Source of the DNA: CALKHT01 sp964511575
GTDB taxonomy: Bacteria; Planctomycetota; Phycisphaerae; Phycisphaerales; Phycisphaeraceae
Direction: 5' to 3'
Assembly (NCBI GenBank): GCA_964511575.1
Contig: CAZEFM010000098.1
Coordinates: 1-15,035, forward strand
DNA: 15,035 nt
The position numbers were made by a program, and so were the translations under genes. Positions within the stretch are counted from its first letter, which is position 1, and every line of letters starts with the position of its first letter. The notes beneath the pieces were generated by a model. The model was not told where the DNA came from. It did not search any database and was given only the letters and a program-made list of their open reading frames with translations. Of this stretch, positions 6,158 through 13,526 are shown piece by piece.

Positions 6158-6163
6158 AAAGCA

Positions 6164-7540
6164 ATGCTTCCCAAAGTCGTCATCGTCGGTCGCCCGAATG
6201 TGGGCAAATCCAGTCTGCTCAACCTCCTTGCCGGGCGGCGGGTGAGCATTGTCGATCCCACAGCCGGGGTCACGCGCGACCGGGTGAGCACGCAGGTGTT
6301 CATCCCCGCGCCGGACAACGAGGAGACCGGCCGGGCCGTCGAACTGATCGACACCGGCGGGTTCGGCATCGCCGATGTGGACAACCTCACCACGCAGGTG
6401 GAACGTCAGATCGCCGCGGGTCTCGCCGAGGCCGATGTGGTGCTTTTCGTCGTGGACGCCCAGAAAGGGCTCATGCCGCTGGACGAAAAGGTCGCCCGTC
6501 TGCTGCGCACCGGCAACACCCGTGCGCCGATCCTGCTCATCGCCAACAAGGTCGACGACGACAGCTTCGTCCACCACATCCACGAGATGACGCGCCTGGG
6601 CTTTGGCCAACCGCTGCCGTTGTCCGCCACCACCAGCTACAACAAGCGCAACTTCCTCGCCGCCATCTGGCAGCACCTGCCCGAGCACGGCGGGGAAGGC
6701 GACCCGCGCCGTCACCTCGATCCCGGTGTGCTCATCGCCATCGTCGGCAAACGCAACGCGGGCAAGAGCACCCTCGTCAACGCGCTGGCGGGAGGCGACC
6801 GTGTCATCGTGAGCGAAGTCGAAGGCACCACGCGCGATGCGGTCGACGTGCGCTTCGAAATCGATGACCGCGTCTTCACCGCGATCGACACCGCCGGCAT
6901 GCGCAAGACCAAGTCGGTCAAGGGCGACATCGAGTACTACAGCATGCACCGCTCGCTGCGGTCGATTCGCCGCGCGGACGTCGTGCTGCTGCTCATCGAC
7001 GCCACCGTGCCCACCAGCCAGGTCGACCGGCAACTGGGCAACGAGATCCTCAACCACTACCGGCCGTGCGTCATCGTGGTGAACAAGTGGGATCTGGTGC
7101 AGGATCAGCACACGCAGGAGGAATACGCCGAGTATCTCGACAAGGCGCTGCAGGGCCTGACCTTCGCCCCGCTCGCCTTCATCAGCGCCAAGAACAACGA
7201 GGGCGTGCGCGATGTGCTGGCGATGTCGCTGAACCTTCACGAACAGGCGGGCCACCGCGTCCCCACCGCCGAGCTCAACCGCGTCATGCAGGAAATCCTC
7301 GCCGAACGCGGCCCCGCAGCCAAAGGCGGCCGACACGCCAAAATCTACTACGCCACCCAGCTTGACGTCCGACCGCCGACCATCGGCCTGTTCGTCAACG
7401 ATGTCGACCTCTTCGACAACAACTACCAGCGATACCTCATCAACCGCCTGCGCGATTTCCTGCCGTACAGCGAAGTGCCCATCAAGCTGCTCATTCGACC
7501 CCGCCGTCGCGCGCCGGAAGATGCGCAGATCGAAGCGTAA
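6164..7540 (+). CDS. der: ribosome-associated double GTPase Der (EngA)
   Basis: The 458-residue protein has two tandem GTPase domains and a C-terminal KH-like domain, as in Der, which acts in assembly of the 50S subunit. Domain 1 shows GRPNVGKSS (9-17), DTGGFG and NKVDDD. Domain 2 shows GKRNAGKST (195-203), DTAGMRK (~243) and NKWDL (~307). The C-terminus reads KIYYATQLDVRPPTIGLFVND, typical of the KH-like domain. I chose the ATG at 6164 over an in-frame GTG at 6152 because the GTG lies inside the repeat element. There is no Shine-Dalgarno. The gene ends 3 bp from the convergent RNase HII-like gene. Confidence 0.96.
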   Translation: MLPKVVIVGRPNVGKSSLLNLLAGRRVSIVDPTAGVTRDRVSTQVFIPAPDNEETGRAVELIDTGGFGIADVDNLTTQVERQIAAGLAEADVVLFVVDAQKGLMPLDEKVARLLRTGNTRAPILLIANKVDDDSFVHHIHEMTRLGFGQPLPLSATTSYNKRNFLAAIWQHLPEHGGEGDPRRHLDPGVLIAIVGKRNAGKSTLVNALAGGDRVIVSEVEGTTRDAVDVRFEIDDRVFTAIDTAGMRKTKSVKGDIEYYSMHRSLRSIRRADVVLLLIDATVPTSQVDRQLGNEILNHYRPCVIVVNKWDLVQDQHTQEEYAEYLDKALQGLTFAPLAFISAKNNEGVRDVLAMSLNLHEQAGHRVPTAELNRVMQEILAERGPAAKGGRHAKIYYATQLDVRPPTIGLFVNDVDLFDNNYQRYLINRLRDFLPYSEVPIKLLIRPRRRAPEDAQIEA

Positions 7541-7543
7541 CCA

Positions 7544-8545
7544 TCAGCTCATGCGACGCAGCGCCTCCGGCGCGATCGCCAGCGTCGGCAGCACCGGCTC
7601 GATCTCCTGCCAGAACCGCTTGGCATCGCTGGCGTACCCCGCCGTCGGCTTCACCGTCGGCGCGTGATGCGCAAAGTACGCCTGAAACCGCGCCATCAGC
7701 AGCTCGCGCACGTACTTGCTGATCATGCTCGCCAGCGCCACCGGCATGTGACGCGACTCCGCTTCCACCTCGAAGCTCACCTGCATCGACCGCGCCGGCC
7801 GCGCCCCACTCGCCGGTTGCGACAATGCATACGCACTCACCTGCGGCGACTCCTCCAGCACCGTGATCATCGCCCCGGGAAAGCTCGTCGCCAGCAGCTC
7901 GCGATACTGCGAACGCCCCGACTGACGATCCACCGCGACCGTGGGCCCGTGCTCACCGTACCGCTGCCAGATTGCATCGAGGTGCCGTGCCACAAACGTG
8001 AAGCTCGCCGCCGCCTTCGACCGCGTCTGCGCCACCAGCGTGTTGAAGCGATCCTCAAACACCACCGCCGCCCCCATGTCCGGAACCTGGACGCCGATCC
8101 GCTCGCATGTCGATCGCAGCATCGACCGCGCGATGGCGATCTCCCCCGATGTGCACGCGCCCGGCAACACCTGCCAGGGCCGCTCCGCACATGGTGCGTA
8201 CCACGGCAGATGATCGAGCTGCCGATGTGCCGTCTCCTGCAGACAATCCAAAAGCGCCCCGACATCGCCCGGCTGATGCCCCGCCAGCGCCGCGAACGCC
8301 AACACCCCGCGCTCCAGATGCTCCAACCCCGATGCAGGCGTGTACACCTTCTTCGAATCCGCCACCGCAATGCGACCCTTGCGGCCCGACAGATCGCGAC
8401 ACACCGCCTTGCTCAAACGCTGCCACAACTGAGGCGGTCGCGAGCCCGATGCCAGCTTCGGTATCGCAAACACGCTCCGAGCCACAAGCAACGGCCCGAA
8501 CATCGGCCCGTAACCCGCTTCATCAATGCCCGCATAAATGAACAT
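7544..8545 (-). CDS. enlarged RNase HII-like protein
   Basis: The 333-residue protein opens with YAGIDEAGYGPMFGPLL (D8, E9), matching the (V/I)DEAGxGPxxGP signature of RNase HII, which cuts RNA in RNA-DNA hybrids. ADSKK (D63), VDRQSGR (D206) and ASMISKYVRELLM (272-284) follow in the family order, and the C-terminus has GYASDAKRFW, like the GYxTxxH end of RNase HII. It is longer than usual (~200-250), with extra sequence at ~85-200. The fourth acidic residue, normally Asp in KxTRD, is Glu here (R280-E281). It could be a diverged nuclease rather than the housekeeping rnhB, so I give no symbol. GGAGG lies 3 nt before the ATG, which is tight. Confidence 0.8.
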   Translation of the reverse strand: MFIYAGIDEAGYGPMFGPLLVARSVFAIPKLASGSRPPQLWQRLSKAVCRDLSGRKGRIAVADSKKVYTPASGLEHLERGVLAFAALAGHQPGDVGALLDCLQETAHRQLDHLPWYAPCAERPWQVLPGACTSGEIAIARSMLRSTCERIGVQVPDMGAAVVFEDRFNTLVAQTRSKAAASFTFVARHLDAIWQRYGEHGPTVAVDRQSGRSQYRELLATSFPGAMITVLEESPQVSAYALSQPASGARPARSMQVSFEVEAESRHMPVALASMISKYVRELLMARFQAYFAHHAPTVKPTAGYASDAKRFWQEIEPVLPTLAIAPEALRRMS

Positions 8546-8554
8546 ACCCCTCCG

Positions 8555-8560
8555 ATCCTA
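8555..8560 (-). promoter_or_regulatory. possible -10 (TAGGAT) just upstream of the RNase HII-like gene
   Basis: TAGGAT on the minus strand ends 9 nt before the ATG at 8545, implying a very short or absent leader. It matches TATAAT at only 4 of 6 positions, and a GGAGG overlaps the gap, so this is weaker than the other such sites. Confidence 0.3.
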
Positions 8561-8687
8561 CCCCGACGCGCCTTCCTCAGCGAGCCGCCCCCTCGGCGTG
8601 GTCGCTTCAGCGAACCACGTCCCCGACACGCCCCCTTGGTCCCCCCCGGTGTCGCTCAATAACCACGCTCCCCCACCCGTCGCGCGT

Positions 8688-8693
8688 TACAAT
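8688..8693 (+). promoter_or_regulatory. -10 element (TACAAT) placed for a leaderless transglutaminase-like mRNA
   Basis: TACAAT is followed by exactly 7 nt (CCCACCC) and the ATG at 8701. The C-rich gap cannot serve as a Shine-Dalgarno. No clear -35 is visible in the C-rich upstream DNA. Confidence 0.55.
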
Positions 8694-8700
8694 CCCACCC

Positions 8701-10245
8701 ATGAACACCATCTCCCCCTTCATCCGCCCGGGTGCAATCGCACGCGCCTTCACCACCATTCCCGCACTCTTCGCCGCCTGCCTCCTGCTCCTCGCCGTCA
8801 CCGTTGCCCACGCCGCGCTACCGATTGCCAATGTCGAATACGACCAGTGGTACATCGTCGAGATGGACGGCCAACGTGCCGGCTGGGCGCGCATGACCGC
8901 CCGCATCAAAGGCGACAACATCGAATCCTTTCAGGACACCTACATGGTCGTCCGCCGCGGCGCCATCGAACTGCCCATCCAGGTCACCATGCGCTTCGTT
9001 GAAACCCGCGACTGTCAACCCGTCGCCATCGAGCTGCGCCAGATGATGGCGGCCCAGGAAATGAAGCAAACCTACCAGTTCCAGAAAGACCGCGTGCTTC
9101 TCGTCAGCAACGTCGGCGGTGCAGCCACCACATCCGTCCTTCCGCTGCCCGATGGCAAATGGATGACCCCCACCGAAGCGCAACACCACATCATGGCGAA
9201 ACTCGAAGCGGGTGAAACCACCATCACCACCCGCGTGCTCGATGGTTCCATGGGCCTGCGCATCGTCGAAACCACCATGAAGCACGTGGGTGAGGAAAAC
9301 ATCGAAGTGTTCGGCCGCACCGCACCCGCCATCGTCTGGGACGTCACCACCGACCTCATGCCCGGCATCGTCTCACGCGCCTACGTCGACAACAAAGGCG
9401 TCCCCCTCAAAACCACCTTCGACATGGGCGGCTTCAAAATGACCATGCTCGCCGCGGATGAACAACTCGCCAAAGCCAAAATCGATGCGCCTGAGATGAT
9501 GGCCAACACGTTCGTGAAACCGCAAGGCAACATCGACAACCCCCGCCGCCTCCGCCGCGCCGTCTACGACCTGCAACTCAAGGACGCCGACAACAATGCC
9601 ATCGACCTGCCCTCCGTCGGCGTTCAGCGCGTCGAGCGCCAACCCAACGGTGTCGTCCGCGTCACCATCGACCTCGACAAGCCCGTCCCCAACGCAGACG
9701 ATCAGCCCGATGACTCCCATCTCGCCGCATCGGCGATGCTCAACCACGAGGATCCCAAAATCCGCGAACTGCTCGCCGAAGCGCTCAAAGGTCTCGATGC
9801 CGACGCCACGCCGATGGACAAGGCCCGACGTCTTTCACAGTTCGTCTCGCGGTACGTGGAATCCAAGAACCTGAGCGTGGGCTTCGCCTCCGCCAGTGAA
9901 ACCGCGCGCACCGCCACGGGCGACTGCACCGAGCATGGCGTGCTGCTCGCCGCGCTCCTCCGCGCAGCCGACATCCCCAGCCGAACCGTCAGCGGCCTCA
10001 TCTACGTCGATCGATTCCTCGGCAACGCCGAGATCTTCGGCTACCACATGTGGACGCAGGCCTGGCTCACCGATGAACAGGGCAACGCCCGTTGGATCGA
10101 TCTCGACGCCACACTCGACGATGGCGGATACGACGCCGCACACATCACCATCAGCACCAGTGCCCAGGCCGATGGCCAACCCACCAACGACATGGTCGCG
10201 CTCGTCCCCCTGCTGGGCCGACTCCAGATCACCGTTGTTGAATAG
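8701..10245 (+). CDS. secreted transglutaminase-like (papain-fold) protein
   Basis: The 514-residue protein has a signal peptide (residues ~1-38, hydrophobic FAACLLLLAVTV, cleavage after AHA). A C-terminal transglutaminase-like domain (~370-490) carries the full triad: C409 in TGDCTEHGVLLAALLRAADIP, H449 in FGYHMWTQAW, and D469 in WIDLDAT. Bacterial members are usually cysteine peptidases or amide-transfer enzymes rather than true cross-linkers. Residues ~40-300 are a beta-rich region opening with WYIVEMDGQRAGW, a pattern seen before such domains and of unknown role. It likely acts in the periplasm or at the surface. The next two genes encode a metallopeptidase and an ATP-grasp ligase, suggesting shared peptide chemistry, although a separate promoter follows. 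Confidence 0.88.
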   Translation: MNTISPFIRPGAIARAFTTIPALFAACLLLLAVTVAHAALPIANVEYDQWYIVEMDGQRAGWARMTARIKGDNIESFQDTYMVVRRGAIELPIQVTMRFVETRDCQPVAIELRQMMAAQEMKQTYQFQKDRVLLVSNVGGAATTSVLPLPDGKWMTPTEAQHHIMAKLEAGETTITTRVLDGSMGLRIVETTMKHVGEENIEVFGRTAPAIVWDVTTDLMPGIVSRAYVDNKGVPLKTTFDMGGFKMTMLAADEQLAKAKIDAPEMMANTFVKPQGNIDNPRRLRRAVYDLQLKDADNNAIDLPSVGVQRVERQPNGVVRVTIDLDKPVPNADDQPDDSHLAASAMLNHEDPKIRELLAEALKGLDADATPMDKARRLSQFVSRYVESKNLSVGFASASETARTATGDCTEHGVLLAALLRAADIPSRTVSGLIYVDRFLGNAEIFGYHMWTQAWLTDEQGNARWIDLDATLDDGGYDAAHITISTSAQADGQPTNDMVALVPLLGRLQITVVE

Positions 10246-10262
10246 CGCATCGTGCGGTCGTC

Positions 10263-10297
10263 AGCTTCGTCATTCAAACTTCGAACTTCGAATTTCC
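10263..10297. repeat. short TTCGAA-rich repeat tract after the transglutaminase gene
   Basis: Two adjacent AACTTCG copies (10277-10283 and 10284-10290) are flanked by CTTCGTCATTC and AATTTCC. The tract is less GC-rich than its neighbours. It resembles dispersed TTCGAA-type intergenic repeats that I recall from related genomes, unverified here. Confidence 0.4.
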
Positions 10298-10301
10298 GCG
10301 C

Positions 10302-10330
10302 TTGCCCCCCTCCACCTTCCGGCATACATT
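10302..10330 (+). promoter_or_regulatory. promoter for a leaderless metallopeptidase/ATP-grasp mRNA
   Basis: TTGCCC (10302-10307), a 17-bp spacer, TACATT (10325-10330), and 7 nt later the GTG at 10338. The -35 matches TTGACA at 4 of 6, and the spacer is optimal. This supports a transcription unit separate from the transglutaminase gene and fixes the GTG as the start. Confidence 0.55.
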
Positions 10331-10337
10331 CCCCTGC

Positions 10338-11381
10338 GTGGGCGCCAAGCGAAAGACAACCCGGCGGCAAACGCCCGATCTGAACAAGCTTAGCGATCAG
10401 CAACTGCTGGACATGCGCCTGTGCGATCTGCCACTGCGCATCGAAGGCAGCCCCGTCGAACGACGCGTCAACCGTCTCTACGATGAGCTGGCACATCGCG
10501 GGCTCACCTTCCGCCCGCACGTCTGGCTTTCCAGCGAATGGTTCTCGCCCGACGGTGTGCCCGGCATCGCCATCCCCTTCTACCTCGCGCATCCACGACT
10601 CGAACGACTCGAGAAAAAACAAATGCTCGAAGTCGAAGGTGGCAGCGAAGTCTCCTGCATGCGCATCCTGCGACACGAAGCGGGCCACACCATCGACACC
10701 GCCTATCGCCTGCACTTCCGCAAACGGTGGCGCATGCTCTTCGGCTCCTACGCCCAGCCTTACCCCGCGTCCTATCGGCCGCGACCCCACAGCCGAAACT
10801 ACGTCCTGCACCTCGATAGCTGGTACGCCCAGGCGCATCCCGCCGAGGACTTCGCCGAAACCTTCGCCGTCTGGCTGACCCCAGGCTCCCGCTGGCGACA
10901 GCGCTACAAGGGCTGGCCCGCCCTGCGCAAGCTCGAATACGTCGATGAAATCATGCGCGAAACCATCGGCCAGGCCGCACGCGTCCGATCCCGGCGAAAA
11001 GTCGAACCCCTCAGCGAACTCAAACACACCCTGCGCACCCATTACCGCAACAAGCGGATGTATTACGCCGATGAATGGCCCGATTTCTACGATCGCGACC
11101 TGCGACGCCTCTTTTCCGATGACCCGCGCTACGCCCACCGCCCCACCGCCTCCAGCTTCCTGCGACGCATTCGCCCGCAGATTCGCGAAGTCGTCGCCGA
11201 GTGGACCGGCACGTATCAGTACACCATCGATCAGGTGCTCGCCGACATGATCGATCGCAGCCGTGAACTCAAACTCCGCCTGGCGCTGCCCGAACGCCAG
11301 GCCACTGAGCAGGCCATGATCATGGTCACCGTCCAGACCATGAACTACATCCACGCGGGCCATCACCGGGTGACGCTATGA
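10338..11381 (+). CDS. putative zinc-binding metallopeptidase (HEXXH)
   Basis: The 347-residue protein carries HEAGH at 113-117, the zinc-binding and catalytic motif of gluzincin-type peptidases, in RILRHEAGHTIDTAYRL. A second conserved stretch, AHPAEDFAETFAVWL (166-180), should give the third, acidic ligand (E170 or E174). This pairing resembles the 'putative zinc-binding metallopeptidase' (Peptidase_Mx-like) family, recalled rather than searched. The basic region 120-160 is Arg/Tyr-rich. No signal peptide or membrane segment is seen, so it is probably cytoplasmic. The GTG at 10338 is chosen because it lies 7 nt after TACATT; a TTG at 10302 falls inside the -35. Its stop overlaps the ATP-grasp start (ATGA), so the two products are likely made in fixed ratio. 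Confidence 0.82.
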   Translation: MGAKRKTTRRQTPDLNKLSDQQLLDMRLCDLPLRIEGSPVERRVNRLYDELAHRGLTFRPHVWLSSEWFSPDGVPGIAIPFYLAHPRLERLEKKQMLEVEGGSEVSCMRILRHEAGHTIDTAYRLHFRKRWRMLFGSYAQPYPASYRPRPHSRNYVLHLDSWYAQAHPAEDFAETFAVWLTPGSRWRQRYKGWPALRKLEYVDEIMRETIGQAARVRSRRKVEPLSELKHTLRTHYRNKRMYYADEWPDFYDRDLRRLFSDDPRYAHRPTASSFLRRIRPQIREVVAEWTGTYQYTIDQVLADMIDRSRELKLRLALPERQATEQAMIMVTVQTMNYIHAGHHRVTL

Positions 11382-12421
11382 CCTACGTGCCCAGGCGAAA
11401 GCTGCGAATCGTCGTGCTCGTCCACGAAGACCTCGTGCCCCCCGACTCCATCGACAACATCAGCGACGAGGAAATGGCGCCGTGGAAAATGGAGTACGAC
11501 GTCATCGCCACACTCCGCGATATGGAGCATCAGGTCCACCCCGTCGGCGTCTACAGCGATCTGGGCGTCATCCGCAACGCCATCGAACAGACCCGCGCAC
11601 ACATCTGCTTCAACCTGCTCGAAGAGTTTCACGGCGAGGCGCTCTACGATCAGCACGTCGTCAGCTACCTCGAACTGCTGCGACAACCCTACACCGGCTG
11701 CAACCCGCGCGGGCTCACGCTCGCCCACGACAAGGCGTTGTCAAAAAAGGTGCTCGCGTATCACCGCATCCGCGTGCCCAACTTCGCCGTCTTCCCCATG
11801 AACCGGCGCGTCCGACGACCCGCCAAGCTTCAGTTCCCCCTGCTGGTGAAGTCGCTCACCGAGGAAGGCTCCGTCGGCATCTCTCAGGCGTCCCTCGTCC
11901 ACGACGACGCCGGCCTCGTCGAACGCGTCAAGTTCATCCACCGGCAGGTCGGCACCGACGCCATCGCCGAGCAATACATCGACGGCCGTGAACTCTACGT
12001 CGGCGTCATGGGCAACCACCGACTCCAGACCCTCCCGCCGTGGGAACTCATCATCAAGCACCTGCCCGAAGGCGCTCCACGCATCGCCACCGCCAAGCTC
12101 AAGTGGGACTTCGGCTACCAGAAACGCGCGGGCGTCGTCACCCGGGCCGCACGAAACCTCCCCGCCGGCTTCGACACGCGCATCGCGCACCTGTCCAAGC
12201 GCATCTATCGCATCCTCAGCCTCAGCGGGTACGCACGGCTGGACTATCGCCTCACCGATGATGGCGAACTCTATCTCATCGAAGCCAACCCCAACCCCAA
12301 CCTCGCCTACGGTGAAGACTTTGCCGAGTCCGCCCACCACGCCGGCATCGAATATGCCGAACTCCTCCAACGCATCCTCAACCTGGGACTGGGCTACCAC
12401 CGCCAGGCATCCGGCGAATAA
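11378..12421 (+). CDS. ATP-grasp ligase, D-alanine-D-alanine ligase-like
   Basis: The 347-residue protein follows the Ddl layout: an N-terminal domain ending FNLLEEFHGEALYDQHVVSYLELLRQPYTGCNPRGL, HDKALSKK, the ATP-grasp lid FPLLVKSLTEEGSVGIS, AEQYIDGRELYVGVMG, and the metal-binding end YARLDYRLTDDGELYLIEANPNPNL (Glu and Asn ligands). These enzymes join a carboxylate to an amine using ATP. It differs from true Ddl in several loops, and its partner is a metallopeptidase rather than cell-wall genes, so the substrate is open: an amino acid, a short peptide or a protein C-terminus. It overlaps the upstream stop by ATGA and ends 15 bp from a convergent gene. A housekeeping ddl role cannot be excluded but seems unlikely. 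Confidence 0.85.
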   Translation: MTYVPRRKLRIVVLVHEDLVPPDSIDNISDEEMAPWKMEYDVIATLRDMEHQVHPVGVYSDLGVIRNAIEQTRAHICFNLLEEFHGEALYDQHVVSYLELLRQPYTGCNPRGLTLAHDKALSKKVLAYHRIRVPNFAVFPMNRRVRRPAKLQFPLLVKSLTEEGSVGISQASLVHDDAGLVERVKFIHRQVGTDAIAEQYIDGRELYVGVMGNHRLQTLPPWELIIKHLPEGAPRIATAKLKWDFGYQKRAGVVTRAARNLPAGFDTRIAHLSKRIYRILSLSGYARLDYRLTDDGELYLIEANPNPNLAYGEDFAESAHHAGIEYAELLQRILNLGLGYHRQASGE

Positions 12422-12436
12422 AAGACATGCCCCCCG

Positions 12437-13234
12437 TCACTGACCATCACCCCCAGCCTTCCGCTCCTCACCTTCCGACTGCTTCCCCCCGTCTTCTGAA
12501 TCCTGCCCACCCTCTTGCGGAATCTGGCCTTTGTCGTCCGTCTTCTGACCTTCGCCTTCCCCGTCCTCCGTCTTCCGCACCCGCCGCGGACGCTCGCCCT
12601 GCCTCACATCCCGGGGCCACACCTGCTGCAGGCGAAAGTTCGGATCGCCCTTCAGATCGGGCAGCCCGTCCCGCCAGGCGTTGGCGCGCTCCATCGGTGC
12701 GGGCCAGTTCGACCCCACCCGCGGGTCCAGTCGACGATTCAGCCGTGGATCGGGCACCCGCTCCGCTTCGCCCGACTCGATCAAAGGCGAAAAATCCAGC
12801 CGCCCGCCCTCGCCCTGCAGCGGGATCGGTCGCAGGTCGTACACCGTGTTCGCCGTGGGCGCTTCAATAAAAAGGCCATCCTGCCCCGCCACGTTCACCG
12901 CCAGATCGCTCCGGCGGACGTTCGGCACCGGGAACGGATTCGCGATCACCACATAATCCAGCCGATTCACTCGCGCCCGAAAACCGGGACCCAGCCGATA
13001 CATCACCGGCTGCCCCGTCGAGTCCACCTCATCCGTCAGGCGAAACAGCGACGTCTGCTCCCCGTTCAGGTTCAGCCCCACCTCCACCCGGCGCAGGCTC
13101 GTCATCAGGGGGTCCAGATCCTCAAATGCCTGATCCACCGGCGAATAGCGGCGGTTGTCCACCTCCTGGGCCGACACCCCCGACGCCCCCACGCCCAGCA
13201 CCAGCATCAATACCCATCGCCACCTGCTCGCCAT
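12437..13234 (-). CDS. secreted hypothetical protein with hydrophilic low-complexity tail
   Basis: The 265-residue protein has a signal peptide (RWRWVLMLVLGVGASGVSA, cleaved near residue 22). The body (~23-215) has no family I recognise. It includes LRRVEVGLNLNGEQTSLFRL and DYVVIANPFPVPNVRRSDLAV, which look beta-rich. The last ~48 residues are Glu/Gly/Lys/Gln/Asp-rich and disordered (e.g. GGQDSEDGGKQSEGEERK). The DNA of this tail contains near-repeats of CCGTCTTCTGA, so it may have arisen from repeat DNA. The ATG at 13234 is chosen over an upstream ATG at 13288 because it gives a clean signal peptide and sits 7 nt after TATACT. Confidence 0.72.
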   Translation of the reverse strand: MASRWRWVLMLVLGVGASGVSAQEVDNRRYSPVDQAFEDLDPLMTSLRRVEVGLNLNGEQTSLFRLTDEVDSTGQPVMYRLGPGFRARVNRLDYVVIANPFPVPNVRRSDLAVNVAGQDGLFIEAPTANTVYDLRPIPLQGEGGRLDFSPLIESGEAERVPDPRLNRRLDPRVGSNWPAPMERANAWRDGLPDLKGDPNFRLQQVWPRDVRQGERPRRVRKTEDGEGEGQKTDDKGQIPQEGGQDSEDGGKQSEGEERKAGGDGQ

Positions 13235-13241
13235 AACCCCA

Positions 13242-13247
13242 AGTATA
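13242..13247 (-). promoter_or_regulatory. -10 element (TATACT) placed for a leaderless mRNA of the secreted tail protein
   Basis: On the minus strand TATACT is followed by 7 nt (TGGGGTT) and the ATG at 13234. It matches TATAAT at 5 of 6. No Shine-Dalgarno and no clear -35 are visible. Confidence 0.55.
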
Positions 13248-13391
13248 TCGGCCACCCACCCCCGCGCATATACCAACACCCCACACAACCCCCCAACTCA
13301 AAGCCCGCGGATGGCGATCCCCGGCAAGCCAGAAAGAGGTCAGCCCCCCTCCCCCTGCGGACCCACTGCCTCGATCGCGCTATTAAGTTCC

Positions 13392-13416
13392 GTACCGGCC
13401 GATCGGTCGGTACAAT
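13392..13416 (+). promoter_or_regulatory. near-perfect palindrome overlapping a -10 (TACAAT): candidate promoter-operator of the cytochrome/LRR gene
   Basis: A 22-bp inverted repeat spans 13392-13413 with one mismatched pair out of 11 (13398/13407). Its last three bases are the first three of TACAAT (13411-13416). A dimeric regulator bound here would cover the -10. Transcription would begin near 13424, giving a ~100-nt leader that holds a small hairpin (CGGAAG 13434-13439 with CTTCCG 13449-13454). The regulator is not known. Confidence 0.5.
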
Positions 13417-13526
13417 GCCCGCGAGGGAAGGTACGGAAGCTCCTGCCACTTCCGCGAACCCGATGTATCACCCGCGGCCGAACGCGACTCCGCAACCTTC
13501 GGCCTTCAACCCAGGAGCGCTCAACA

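Noticed and set aside
6152..6163. GTG start for der 12 nt upstream
   Set aside because: It falls in the right end of the repeat element; the ATG at 6164 gives the usual short N-terminus before the first P-loop.
6005..7336. Minus-strand 443-codon frame opposite der
   Set aside because: It is His/Asp/Val-rich shadow translation of strongly conserved der codons in GC-rich DNA.
10041..11366. Minus-strand 441-codon frame opposite the metallopeptidase
   Set aside because: The plus strand carries HEXXH and conserved motifs; the antisense frame shows no family signature.
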